60,556 bases of DNA from positions 1-60,556 of the forward strand of contig KV425663.1 in the NCBI GenBank assembly GCA_001632425.1. The letters run 5' to 3'. Source of the stretch: Neolentinus lepideus HHB14362 ss-1. Taxonomy: Eukaryota > Basidiomycota > Agaricomycetes > Gloeophyllales > Gloeophyllaceae. The notes under the pieces are model-generated. The model was not told where the DNA came from. It worked only from the letters and a program-made list of their open reading frames with translations, and ran no database searches. Positions 15,387-26,746 of this stretch are shown piece by piece. The translations under genes were made by a program, and so were the position numbers. Position 1 is the first letter of the stretch. Each line of letters opens with the position of its first letter.

Positions 15387-17258
15387 TGGGAAATACCACG
15401 TCAGTTTTCTGGCAGTTCTGGCAGAGCCTGGGAGTTACTCCGTACCTCGGCCTGGAGAGAGGACCATGTGTCCAAGAAGAGAAGTCAGTCGTTCGCGTTT
15501 AGAATGTTGCGCCTACATAGTCTGAGCGGATCTGACTGTCCTAGTTATCGGACGCAGTGTTCGCTCCACTGCTGCACGGTGATCGCAGCAACTCGGTGCA
15601 TCTAGCTTGATGGCCAGGCAGGTAATATGTTTGAAACAACTGTGTTTGACACGGAGGTCCTAGCGCGGGGATCACCACCGCTGTCTTCACAAGATATTGG
15701 ATGCCGAGGGTTGCAAATATAGCGATTAACCGTGCGCCTGCCTATGCCGGCCGAGGGCACACGGTCATAAAAATATCTTTAGGAAGCTTTTGAGGTTGCT
15801 ATCATATCTGCACCCTATCAAAGTGTGATGCAGCCATAGGTGATAGACTCACGAGATTCGCCGAACCCCGCTCTAGAGTTGCGATGATAGGAACGGAGAC
15901 TTAAGTTGCGTGATCAGCTCGCGCGAATTTTGGGGCCACACTGCGCGCTAAGTGCATACTGGACTAGGGTCGACAAGTGTCTGGCAAGTCTGGCCTTCCT
16001 CGGACATTCAAGTTGCAGAACGGAGACATTTTTCCCTAGCATAAGTGTCAGCGTGGGTGAATGCTGCGAATATATGGGGAAAAGACGCTCATCGAACCGT
16101 CATCGAGGATGACAACATATCCCTTACATTTGTTCCATAATCTCATAAATGTTGCGAATTTTCTCAGACAGCCCGGAAACAATACCGCAGCGCAAGAAGT
16201 CAGTGCCTGTCAATGCTGACATATACTCCAAAAAGTATATTCGGGCTAAACGTACGATAGACTGTGTCCGTGGGTTCGGGGAAGTTGTACGGCGGCCACA
16301 GACGCAAATGGCCGGTGATCCAGATGGAATGATTAGCTGTGCCGGCAACTCTTAGAGCGCTACCGAGAATGAGCTTCAGATGGGACGCCTGCATGCGAAA
16401 TGATGAGACATCGGAACCGAAATTCTCGCTGGCTGCAATTCTTGCTTCGCAGATGGAGTCAGACATACCTTTAGATGTGAGGCTAATGCGAAAGCGTATG
16501 CAGATTAATATATAAGGCCGTCAACAGCAACGGTTGTGGGTTCTTTCTCCGAGGCCCAGATCTGGAGAAATTCGGACGTCCCAGGGTGTTCCAATACGCA
16601 CTGGCCTGTGGAAGCGTCTGCTGTGGTGGGCGTCCAATCATGGCAGCATTGCAATGCATTGATAAAACACTGCTTGAGATATCCCAAGAAGAGTCAGCGG
16701 CACAGAGGATCGCCTCAACGCTATGACAACTCCCGGTGAACCGTGTCGGGCATATTTGAAGGTCCATCGCTCCGATGTTCGCTCGTTATTGACAGGGTTC
16801 CATTTCCATTAGCATGCTCTGTTGATATACAATTTATTTTCGGTCATTCGTAGATCATCTACGCACCAACTTGGCATGAGCGCAGGGGGAGAACGGAAAG
16901 AAACAGAAACAGAAACAAATACAGAAATAGAACGAATCCCAATTTTCGAAGGACCTTCGAATAGCTTGAATATATTCTTCAATCTTCGAACAAGGATTTA
17001 TTCTAGATTGACAAGGATGCAGCGGTCAAGGATAAGAAGATTTCAACCCTAACCTTGATGGGTATCGCAACTTGTCACGGAGGTTAACGTTTTATGTTCC
17101 GGTGACACTCGTCATGACATTCGGGAAACCACTCAAGCTGACTTAAGCCAAAAATTAGCCATCCCACCAGAAAGTAAATAAATAGCTCTAGTCTACTATT
17201 TATTATACAAAATATAGTAAATAACACACATCATTCCGAAGACTCGTCCATCGTGCTT
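15387..17258. other. Intergenic, no gene recognised
   Basis: 1.9 kb between convergent genes. Short frames only. A purine-rich tract with AGAAACAGAAACAGAAAC-like repeats lies at about 16895-16930 and an AT-rich patch at 17170-17230, near the 3-prime end of the O-methyltransferase gene. Confidence 0.45.
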
Positions 17259-20200
17259 CTATAAGCCACCCCAGAAAGCCTCCATTTCCTTCACGTCCTC
17301 CTCCTCTCTTCCCATCCTAAACTCCCTCACATCCATACAGCTGACCGCCTTCCTTCTCCTCGCCCTCTTCTTCTCCTTCTCTCTTTCCTTCTCTCTCTCG
17401 AACTCCACCGCACGGAACCCGAACCAGTCGAACACACCCTCATCGAAGTCGATAGCGTCAGGAAGGTACACCCTGCTTCCGAACGTATCTCCCATGCTGA
17501 GCGCCCACGATCGCTCCCGCTCTGCCTCCTCGGCGGCTTGGAGCTTCAGCCTCGCTTGCTCCTCCTCTTCGGCTATGAGCGTGGCTGAAGGGATCTCACA
17601 AGGTTCCGCGATAATACAGCCAAACAGACTGCCTTCTGCCCGGCTCATCTTCATAGCCTTCCATCCTGCACTCTCCAAGAGCGTGATCATCTCTCGCAGC
17701 GTACGTTCTTGGCTATTGAACATACACCGCATCTATCGCCATACCATGTACATTTAGTTGACAGGATCAACGAAGGCAATGCACGGACACTCACCGTCAG
17801 GTCCATCCAATACGCGTTGGCACTCGCTTTGCCCAGATTGCTCAGCAGTGGCGGCCTCCAGCTTGGCAATCTGATCTCTACCAATCCATCCCCTTCCTCA
17901 GCTGTTCCTTTGGTCATCAAGTCTTCACAGGCCAGAGGCAACACATGATCCGCAACGACCAATCTTGTCTTCACATCTCCCTCTCCATCAAGAGCAGCTC
18001 TGCGCAAATTGAGCAATATCTTCCTAGCATAATCGTCCGGCCAATCATGCGTGATAACTCTAAGCAGGAACACCGCAGGTGGCACAGGTAGTGTGGGTTG
18101 CGGAGTAAAGAAATCATGAGCTACAAGACGGAATTCAGCAGCATAAACTCCTAGAATAATCCAAGCAACTTACCTAGGAACATCACTCGCCCACCGTCCA
18201 ACAACTCCGGCGCCCTCTCCCTCCACGCATCCTCCCCCATCTTCACCACCCCCACCCGATCCTGCACCACAAACCTCAAGTTCTCAAACTTCTTCGCCAG
18301 CAACAAACTCGTACTCCCAATTCCCCCGCCCACATCAACGACGAGCGACCCAGTTGGTAGCGTATCCCACGGAAAAGCTGAGTGTTCATCAGAGTCGTAC
18401 ACGGATTTTTATGGAACTAAAAAACCAACCTAATACACCCCCGCCACCGACATCCTCCCACCCGCCGCTTCCCGTCATTGCACACCCAAACCTCTTCAAC
18501 CGGCCCACGTTCCCCTTCTCTTCGAGCCACGCAAAGAACTCCTTCTCGGTCCTGAAGGCCGTGTTGAATGGCGAACGCGTCGGCGAATTGCTCAGATGCA
18601 CGTCAGCATCAGAAACCCCATTCACCAGTGTCACTTCACTCGACGGTGGGGGTGAATTCAGTGGGAATTTTAGCGAGAGCGAGGTAAGGGACGGCTTCGG
18701 CGACAGGGGTCTCGGCGAAAGGCTGCTGAACGATGATTTGGGCGAGAGCAGCCGAGGAGGAGAAGGCGAATGTATGCACGAAGGGTGGCGCGAATGCGAG
18801 CGCGGTCTCGTCACCACAGGACTCGCAGGAAGGAAAGTCCTCGAAGGTTGGCGCAGCGAAATCGGACTTCCTGGGACGTTATAGTCTGTCAGCGTACGTC
18901 GCGATATGATTGGACTAGGCGGTGTTAGATCGTCAGTACTCAGAAAATTCGAAGGTCCTCGAGGGTGTCGAGATGTTGGAGGCGACATAGGACTCCATGG
19001 AGATGCGAGCCTATATGGAGACTTTGGTGGACTGAGCTCTCTCCATGAAGACTTACTACGCTTCGATATGCCTTCAGAGCTTTCAGAAAGTTGGCTGTCC
19101 TCGCAGGGGAAAGTCTCAGCCCCGCCGACAAGACCAATGTGATCGTCGAACCCACTCAAACCCATAGTTTTCGAACATTCACTATCTTGGCAGTCTACGA
19201 AGTCATGCCCTGAGGGGCGTCTCGGATGCCGAGAAGAGGCACCACGGAGAATGGGCGCAGCGGGTCCGAGAATCGTGGATGGTGTTAGCGGCGGCAAGGG
19301 GCTGGATGCTCGGATGGAGGGAGACTGAGGACTTAAAAGTGTCGGTGTCGCGGTACGAACTACAATAGAGTTTATCGCAGGAGGAAGGAATGTGTCTGTC
19401 ATCCATGCAGCCGCTTTGAATAATTCATCTGAGCTGCACATATGACGAAACAATCAACAACCGTAGAGCAAGCCAACCAAAAAAAAAAAGTTTCCTTACC
19501 ACATGGCGACGAAGGCAGCAACACCTTTCGTGCCCTCATATTTCTTTTCTGGACTCGCCAGAATGTCTTGCCAGGGCTTGCCAGTGTCCATCGCACTGCT
19601 AACTCGATTGACAGCAAAAGTGTCCGCAGATACTTCGGTGAGAAAATGGTGCGTCGCCAACAGACGAAGGATATGTGTGAGTTTCCCGACATCACATCCG
19701 TTCTTAGCGGCAATGTCGTTTACATGCATCCCCTTCTTGCCAGCATCCCGCAGGATCTCGACAGTGTGCGAGGCCTCGAGGAAACGAAGACAAGAAGGAA
19801 GATGATACTATTACACGATCAGGCCCCGATAATGGTAACACGACCAAGAGAAACTCACCCCCATAGATCCATCACACAGAGTCAGAAACGGTACCTGCAC
19901 CATTACGCCCATCTGTCCGCAAGCCGCGACAATCCTCTTCGTCGCGCTTGCAACTTCAGGGTGGGCAGTGAGTTTTTCGGCAGGGCTGTTTGGATCGTAA
20001 ATTCCAAACAAGCTAGGAAAGTCCGTGTCGTTTTTCATATGAACACGATCTGCGAAGTCCGTGTGCAACCTTCGGGATGAGCATTTGCCAAGTGAAAACG
20101 GAGAGTCCAGCTGTATCTGAATGTTTGGGAATTTAGACTCGATAGGCGACAGCGGTTCCAAGGGAGTCGTTGGGAAAGACGATGAATGGGTCGGAGTTGA

Positions 20201-20398
20201 CGGCCTCGACGAGTCGAACGACGTCGAAGTAGAGTAGTACGAACTCTCACTCGATGCTGGCGAAGGCGAGCGCCAGTGTGGATCATGGCTATCATCTTCG
20301 TCCTCGTACTTGCGATTGTACGATGCATAGACGTGCTCGATGTCGGCAATGGCGTCGCCGATGATGGCGTGTAGAGCGCGCAGGTCGGCAATGGTCAT
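17259..20398 (-). CDS. SAM-dependent O-methyltransferase with large Ser/Pro-rich insert
   Basis: Six exons on the minus strand (20398-19859, 19774-19500, 19433-18430, 18377-18174, 18120-17795, 17732-17259) give 940 residues, about twice the usual length. The fold is that of plant/fungal O-methyltransferases (COMT type): an N-terminal dimerisation and winged-helix part (residues about 130-290, with MHVNDIAAKNGC and HILRLLATHHFLTEV), then the SAM-binding loop VVDVGGGIGS (about 619-628) and the catalytic-His region ITHDWPDD (near 697-704). Between them, at about 300-560, is a low-complexity insert full of Ser-Pro dipeptides. A shorter Ser-rich segment sits at about 48-100. The C-terminus ends in a charged Glu/Lys/Arg helix (residues about 880-910) that could be a nuclear signal or coiled coil. 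The acceptor for the last exon restores the usual FNSQERT motif. Substrate unknown. Confidence 0.9.
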
Positions 20399-20778
20399 GT
20401 AGAAGGCTCAGCAAAACAGAAAGAGATTTGAGTATAAGTGGGAGGGGATACCAGGCCAGTGCATTGCGGAACAGTAGCCATATGTGAAGTCTGCCTGAAA
20501 GAGAATAATTAGACTTGACACGATTGACGTCGCGGTACTTCGCTGCAAGTCAAATCTTACCGAAAATGGCTGTCTGATTGCCGTTTCTGGTATGTCTAAA
20601 CGTCCTAGTCCGGGTCTTTGCATCCACACTAGAATTCCATATTCCATTTGTCGTGCAGATATCGCTTCCATGAAACCTCGGTGGTATATCATACATGTTG
20701 GTTGCGGCCCGCCTTGATCGCAATGTGGCAGCGACATGGCAACATACCGGCCACATTCCTTGAGTTTAGCTATTGTAT
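20399..20778. other. Promoter interval of the O-methyltransferase gene
   Basis: 380 bp between the O-methyltransferase start and the end of the neighbouring membrane protein gene, both on the minus strand. I see no separate gene. Confidence 0.5.
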
Positions 20779-22422
20779 TTACACATACGAAGCAGGTCTA
20801 TGACTGTTACATGGATACGAGGAAATGCAATTCGATTCGGGCCCTCGGAAGGTTGCCCAGGTGGCGGCATTCTCCAACCTTGCCGGAAGACTGAGATGGT
20901 GCGTCGCACGGGCTTTCTTGACGGTTACCTCTTCCACAGCAAGCTCCGGGTTCGGAGCGAACATCAGCTCTGAAGTGGGCAACTTGATCGATTCAGAAGC
21001 GGTCTGCTCTACTATCTTTCCGAGGGACACGAGAAGAACGATCAACGTTGGGAATATTCCCTGCAGCTTTCGAATCAGCTTACGTTCAGAGAACTGGAAA
21101 GTGTGCACGGCTTACAACGAGCTGATATTGGAATCCCATAACTATAGACTGGAAATACTAAATGACAGATCGCGAACGCATAACACAATGTGATGGCCTA
21201 CCTGTGATGTGTTGTATCCAGATGAATACAGGGCACCTGACAGCAATAAGGATACGGAATAGATAACACCTGATTCAATTCTGGGGGTATCATTACGCAC
21301 TTTCGTTGAGCGAGAACCGGGGAAGGAGCTGTATTACTCACATCAAGGATATCAGTCGCATGTGTTTCCTTAACTGTGCCGCATAACCACTCCTGAAAGT
21401 CACTAGAATACGATACACTGCGAAACTTCAGATGAAATTTGACCACAGCCATCGCGATCGTAGAGCCGACGCACCAATCATGGTACTTATCATCATGTTC
21501 GTCACAGCCGACATAATCAAGAATCCTCTGGTGAAATATATCTCGTAGTGGATCAGCTCGGTAAAGACCCGACCTGTGTGGCTTAACATCGGGTGGTGAA
21601 CCTTCCTGAGGTACCATACGACATCGACTACGGAGACACCATAGCCGCAAGCTATGAAATACGGCTGATGAGTATTGCGAACTATACAAATTGAGCAGCT
21701 CGACACTCACCGGTGCCAGCCATGAGAATGATGACGGGGAGAGCGATCACAAAATAACGACGCCCCCACATGACGAAACACCTCCATATCTATGTCAAAG
21801 TCTAAATCACCTGACATGAGTTAACATTTAAGATGTCGCGTACAAGCAGTCCGTCCGCGATCAAGCTGCAAAAGTATATCAGAGTTCCGCGAAAGTGGAT
21901 CAAAAATTCTTCCTACTTCGTCGTCGCAATCATTGAATCGCTGAGCGCCTGGTACAAATTGAGGACATTCTGATCGTGCTCGAGTTGTCTGACTGTAGCT
22001 GGCGTCAACGTTTCCGCGGGGACAGTAAATCTTGTGTCGTAGCTTATAGTCATCACGGTAAGGATGAGCAGGCAGATGGTCTGGGCAGTGGATAGTATGA
22101 ACAGAACGATGATGATAAAGGTGATGGCCTTTCTGATGGGCTGGCGAGCCGTACGGATTGTGAACATGCTTGTGGCAAAGATAACTACATAAGCTCCTGG
22201 TTTAATAATCAGCAAATTCCATGCAGTTTTGAAAGGGTTTGCTAACCGTAAAGTAGGGTCATGAACTGAGTCGCAGAATCAGCGTTTACGCGTCGAATGG
22301 AGGGACAAAATACTTACGAATAATTGCAGGATATTAACCTAGTAATGTGAAGGCGTCATTGCCAAAAGAGGAAAGACTGGAAAGAAAGCAAAGCGCACCT
22401 GAGAAAATGTCAGATCAGCCAT
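20779..22422 (-). CDS. Multi-pass membrane protein A, receptor-like (Agaricomycete family)
   Basis: Eleven exons (22422-22399, 22338-22318, 22265-22247, 22196-21917, 21865-21844, 21789-21711, 21651-21475, 21417-21342, 21280-21202, 21148-21116, 21060-20779) give 363 residues. About seven hydrophobic segments are visible, for example AYVVIFATSM, TFIIIVLFILST, VIALPVIILMAG and VSVVDVVWYL. Conserved patterns are NLYQALSDSMIATT, LIADGLL followed by WRCFVMWGR, and SGALYSSGY. This pattern belongs to a family greatly expanded in mushroom fungi and annotated there only as DUF-type membrane proteins; a GPCR-like topology is plausible but unproven. The C-terminal tail (from about residue 290) is hydrophilic and differs from that of protein B. 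The next gene, 23289-24938, is a tandem paralogue with the same exon plan. Confidence 0.85.
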
Positions 22423-23288
22423 GCCGACAACACGGACGAGTGTTCCAGGCGGGGACTGGAATAATGGTTGCGACCCCTATGGAGCCGCCCCAAGACTTTA
22501 TAGTGCGCCTACATCTTGATACCCGCCTCACATCGAAAGGGCTATGGCAGCATTCATAGTTCGGGAAAATTTCAGCAGTGCAGTTGGCTTGGTCTTGAAC
22601 TACAGTGGTAAACAAGGGGCCTACAACGGAAAGACACTTGTCAACCAAGGTACCAGAAGGCACACGAAGATCAGCGCTGTAGTATTGAGCTCGGTTGCGA
22701 AGGACTGCAATGACATGGTCAACACTGGATGATGAGCGCCAGGGGAAACAAATAAATGATGAGAATTCTGATCAGGGCTAATAGTTAGTAGGTGTCAATA
22801 TATAACCGTCCAGCAGAGATTAGTAAAAATCGCCGCCTCAAGCTACAAAGCCGTGCATTTTCTCTACGACGGGAACAGTAGCTATCTTTGATCATCAGAG
22901 GACTGGCAGAAAGCGCGGAGTGCTTGAAAGTTTGATTGAAGGATCAACTCGGAGGTGATAGAGGCTCAGCGCTCAAGCGCTCAGTCATAACAGTGATCCA
23001 CAGTGTCAAGCGGAAGCCACCGATCAGCACACAGAGACAAACAGAAGAAGTGTGGCACTGTGGCTGTGCGACGTTGCATGCATGGGACTCGACACCGCGG
23101 CTCACAGATCAAAGTCTTTCATCCAAGAATATGATATACATAGCATAGCAATACAATACATATTATAATATAGCTGGGGAAGAAGGTAGGGGGATACTGG
23201 TAAATATTTGTACACAATTCTGAATACTATACCCAAGTGCTCGTAGCAAGAATACATCGATGTCTAACCCCACTATCTAATTGAGACT
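22423..23288. other. Spacer between the two tandem membrane-protein genes
   Basis: 866 bp with only short frames. It must hold the promoter of gene A and the 3-prime end of gene B. An AT-rich stretch lies at 23130-23170. Confidence 0.5.
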
Positions 23289-24938
23289 TCATTTTTCTTC
23301 CTCACCTCTGTCGTGACCGGGACTTGAGCCATATGAAGAAGGGCCCTCGAAGTAGGTTCCTGATTTGGTTACGACATGAACTTCGATCTCGGGCCCCGAG
23401 ACCTTCTGAGTCATTGCGCTCTCAATGTCTCTAGCGGGATTAGTAGAGAACTCTATGCGCCCGCCGGATAGCTGGGCCATATCAGTCTGATCCACGGTCT
23501 TCCCGAGAGTCACAAGTAGAATAATCAACGTCGGAAAGATTCCCTGGACGCTTATGAGTCGAGGGTAGAGATGAGAGGGCTGTGGAGTACTTACAACCAG
23601 CTGATACTGCATTCCCAACACAATAGACTACAGAGGCAAAACAACAATTAGTCTATGAAGTGCGCTGATAAACAAACCTTGTAACTTACCCCTGACGCAG
23701 TATAGCCTGCCGAATACAGAACACCCGATAACAGGAGCGATAGCGAATAGATCGAGCCCGATTCAATCCTAAGTAGAGACAGTAACGTCTTCACTAGCTG
23801 TCCAGAGATTGGTTGTGAAGACGACATACATCAGATAGACGAGTCGCTTGTATTTCTTCCCCTCTCTGGCATATCCGTATCCTATCTGGTTTTTGACTGT
23901 GCATAAAATACGACCCGCTATGCCCCCTAGTGAATATCTGGGTCAAGGCGAACGATTCTTTTAATACTGACCAATGAGGAAACTCATCAAGATATTGGTT
24001 GCGGCAGACATGATCAAGAATCCTTTGGTGAAGGAGGTCTCAAGATGGACCAATCGATCCCAGCTTAGTCCTGATATCTTCAGCATAGGATGGTGGACTT
24101 TTTTAAGGTACCAGATGACGTCGATTACGACCACCCCATATCCACAGACTATCATAGAAGCAAGTGTCAGCACAGAATAAAAATGACATGATAAGTTATA
24201 GTCTCACCGCTGCCGGCCACGAGAATGGCAATTGGGAGAGCAATTATCCAAAAGCTGCGTCCCCACACGACAAAACATCTCCATATCTTCATTGCAAGCC
24301 ATAATGGGTATGTGACTCAAGCGCACGTATCAGTCCCGCACTTACAAGGAGTCCATCCGCAATCAAGCTGCGCAATCCGTCAGCACTGCGCGTGTTTCGT
24401 AGCGAGAACACGCGCACTTAGTGGTAGCAATCATAGAATCGCTCATGGCCTGGTACAAATTTATCACGTTCTGATCGTGCTCGAGGGTCTTGATCGTCAT
24501 AGCAGGGAGCGTGGCAAGATTTGCAGTGTAGCGCAAGTCGTAGGTCAACGTCAACAAGGTATAGACCAATATACAGATGGTTTGCGCCGTTGAAAGGATG
24601 AATAGTGCGATGGTCGTATAGATGAGAGGCTTGCCAATGCGTCGACTGCCGGTGCGGATGGTGTACATGCTCGTAAAGAATATGACCACGTATGCACCTA
24701 GCAAGGGGCAAGACTGGACCATTTGTACCTGCCAGTTCAATGGGTAAACCGGGCTACGTACCATAAAGCAAAGTCATGAACTGGTCTCATAAATTAGCTA
24801 TTTGCCATCCGGTCATGGGAGATAGTATGGATTTACCCATAATTCCAGAATATTGCACTGAGCATCGTATGTCACTATCAGGTCGAGCGTACATCCGTCA
24901 AACCGCAAACATACCTGGGAATAAGTCAGACTAGCCAT
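23289..24938 (-). CDS. Multi-pass membrane protein B, receptor-like (paralogue of A)
   Basis: Eleven exons (24938-24915, 24857-24837, 24780-24762, 24697-24418, 24367-24346, 24286-24208, 24148-23972, 23926-23830, 23768-23690, 23627-23595, 23543-23289) give 361 residues. Nine of eleven exon lengths are identical to gene A (24, 21, 19, 280, 22, 79, 177, 79, 33). Only exons 8 (97 against 76) and 11 (255 against 282) differ. Shared blocks are NLYQAMSDSMIATT, LIADGLLIWRCFVVWGRS, CGYGVVVIDVIWYLKKVHHPM (shown in part: VIDVIWYLKKVHH), and FPTLIILLVTLGKTV. About seven transmembrane segments are expected. The C-terminal tail is polar and ends in a run of Glu and Lys. Ligand and signalling partner are unknown. 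Confidence 0.86.
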
Positions 24939-25623
24939 ACCGACGGCGGCAGCGACGGCGGGGGATGGAGGACAAGGGGCGCAGCTTTACGTACCCGTGA
25001 AAGCTGCAGGGCCTGTATATGTAGGTTGAATCAAGCTGTCAGTGTATGTCCCGTTTAAACGACATGCACATCCCGGTGTCCCAAGTTAGTAGACAGCTTC
25101 TCATAGCAGAAGCCTGCCCATCGGTGGCGGGCCGCGATCAGGACGGAGCACTGACTCCTCCGAGGTAAGCGCTTAAGCGCCCATGAAGGTAAAGTCCGAT
25201 GCCAGTCAGAACCTTGTACTGAGGTAATCGTACCTGGATTTCAATAGACCATCCCCGAGACACAGATGTGCTAGTAACCCAATCGGGAGGAACGTTGTCA
25301 AGCATCCAGCTGAAATCGTCGAGGTGCCCTTAGCGCCATGAGTTCCGGTAGTAGAAACGCATGGGGCAACAAACATAGAACCTGACGTTAGACAGAAAGA
25401 TATGAAGGAAAGCATCGTATTGCGCAATCTAATCCGTAGTGAGTCCCTTGCATAGTGAAAACCCCATGTAACACAGCCGGCCGGCCGTGCAATCTCACTA
25501 GGTCGGACAGAATTTTTGCATTCTGGCACAGGAATTAGATATGGAAACTCAGATCAACTGCTCTCCGACTCGGAGCCCCGAGGCAGGAGTACGGTGATCA
25601 CAAAGGTGCAGTGTGTTTTGTCC
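24939..25623. other. Intergenic left of the transposon
   Basis: 685 bp upstream of membrane gene B. No gene recognised; short frames only. Confidence 0.45.
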
Positions 25624-25632
25624 GTCCGTTTG
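25624..25632 (+). repeat. Target-site duplication, left copy (9 bp)
   Basis: GTCCGTTTG lies immediately outside the left inverted repeat. The same 9-mer follows the right inverted repeat at 26738-26746. Confidence 0.85.
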
Positions 25633-25731
25633 TAGGCTCGTGACCACCCTCTCGATTGAGCGATTGAGGGCAGAATCGCTCTAGAGAGGCTGGTCGATAT
25701 TGCGTCAGAATAACCGGGCTGTCAACTAAGT
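25633..25731 (+). repeat. Left terminal inverted repeat of the transposon (99 bp)
   Basis: It is identical, base for base, to the reverse complement of 26639-26737. Beyond base 25731 the two arms still share a few bases after one mismatch. Confidence 0.95.
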
Positions 25732-25744
25732 ACTCGCGCCACAG

Positions 25745-25865
25745 TTGCCGAGAGCTGCCGAACGCCGCCGAACGCTGCCGATCTATGACTTGTAGTCGAG
25801 TAAGAAGCGTTTGTAGTGGAGTAAGTAGCCTTGTATTACAGTAAGCAATGCTTGTAGTCTCAATA
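25745..25865. repeat. Subterminal short repeats inside the transposon
   Basis: Just inside the left arm, imperfect copies of GCCGAACGCC/GCTGCCG (about 25746-25780) are followed by three imperfect copies of a TGTAGT-GAGTAAG-like unit (about 25790-25860). Clustered subterminal motifs in DNA transposons are often transposase-binding sites; that role here is inferred. Confidence 0.5.
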
Positions 25866-26181
25866 CAAACGCGTGCAGTGGCGTCGCAGTCGCGTCGCGT
25901 CTAAGTCTCACATCTGGCACACTTGCTCGTATACCGCCTCACTTTACTATATGCTACTCATTAATGGATAGACTCTCTCGTTTAGACAGTATTCTACGTA
26001 AACTGGCTAATAATATTCCGAGGAACTTTTTCTTGCAGTTCAATACTCTTATCCCGTCTAATCTAGCTCCTTCTCCGCACTTTATTGCAACACTCTCTTG
26101 GCACGAAAAAATTGATGTCTACCGTGTCTGTATCCTGTGCTATTTGCTTACCATCAAAGGGAAGAAGATTGTCCCATGGGA

Positions 26182-26607
26182 CTACGGAGGTGAATACTGA
26201 TAATAAGGCATGCTATATGTCGTGGGGGTGGGATAATACATATTATATGGGCGCTGTACATGAGGGGTTGTCGGATAATAAGGGTAATAACTAACTGGCA
26301 CTGAGGTGGGTGCTGTATACGAGGGTGCTGTGGTTGGATGTTGTGGATTTTGCAGTATAGTCGGAAGCATAGCTGCATGCTGCAACGGCGGCACCTGGTA
26401 ACTGGTTCTCGCCAAGATCTCGTTTGCGGTAGGTGGCCTTGTATGCTTGTTAGACATCGTGCTATATTCGATACTGAAAACGGGAGCCAAGGCACAAGTG
26501 GCTGAGCGCGCAAAAATCTCTAAGTCCGCGAATACAAAATTGTTTGTAATGAGATCTGGATCGACTTGAGGGCAGGTCAATATCTCAACTCCGACGTAGT
26601 CCGACAC
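26182..26607 (-). CDS. Open frame inside the transposon, Tyr/Pro-rich product
   Basis: A single frame of 141 codons lies between the inverted ends. The second half of the product is very rich in Pro, Tyr and Thr (for example YYPYYPTTP and YSMPYYQYSPP). No transposase residues or domain are recognisable. It could be the residue of an accessory frame of the autonomous parent, a captured gene fragment, or chance. I list it because it fills the core of an apparently young element. Confidence 0.3.
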   Translation of the reverse strand: MSDYVGVEILTCPQVDPDLITNNFVFADLEIFARSATCALAPVFSIEYSTMSNKHTRPPTANEILARTSYQVPPLQHAAMLPTILQNPQHPTTAPSYTAPTSVPVSYYPYYPTTPHVQRPYNMYYPTPTTYSMPYYQYSPP

Positions 26608-26638
26608 AGCTCAGATCCAAAATGTGGCGGTGGCGAGC

Positions 26639-26737
26639 ACTTAGTTGACAGCCCGGTTATTCTGACGCAATATCGACCAGCCTCTCTAGAGCGATTCTGC
26701 CCTCAATCGCTCAATCGAGAGGGTGGTCACGAGCCTA
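26639..26737 (-). repeat. Right terminal inverted repeat of the transposon (99 bp)
   Basis: Partner of the left arm at 25633-25731. It ends exactly at CGAGCCTA and is followed directly by the second GTCCGTTTG. Confidence 0.95.
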
Positions 26738-26746
26738 GTCCGTTTG
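26738..26746 (+). repeat. Target-site duplication, right copy (9 bp)
   Basis: GTCCGTTTG directly follows the right inverted repeat and matches 25624-25632. Confidence 0.85.

Larger units (their letters stand above)
25633..26737. mobile_element. Non-autonomous DNA transposon, Mutator-like (MULE/MITE type)
   Basis: The element is 1105 bp long. Its two ends, 25633-25731 and 26639-26737, are perfect inverted repeats of 99 bp starting TAGGCTCGTGACC. It is flanked on both sides by the identical 9-mer GTCCGTTTG (25624-25632 and 26738-26746), which is a target-site duplication. Long terminal inverted repeats and a 9-bp duplication are the pattern of the Mutator superfamily. No transposase is recognisable inside, so it would need help from an autonomous relative. 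Perfect identity of the ends and of the flanking duplication points to a recent insertion. The element sits between membrane gene B and the zinc-finger gene and interrupts no gene that I can see. Confidence 0.9.

Noticed and set aside
25964..26200. 78-codon plus-strand frame inside the transposon
   Set aside because: It partly overlaps the longer minus-strand frame, and neither shows a transposase motif. The evidence is too weak for a separate gene call.
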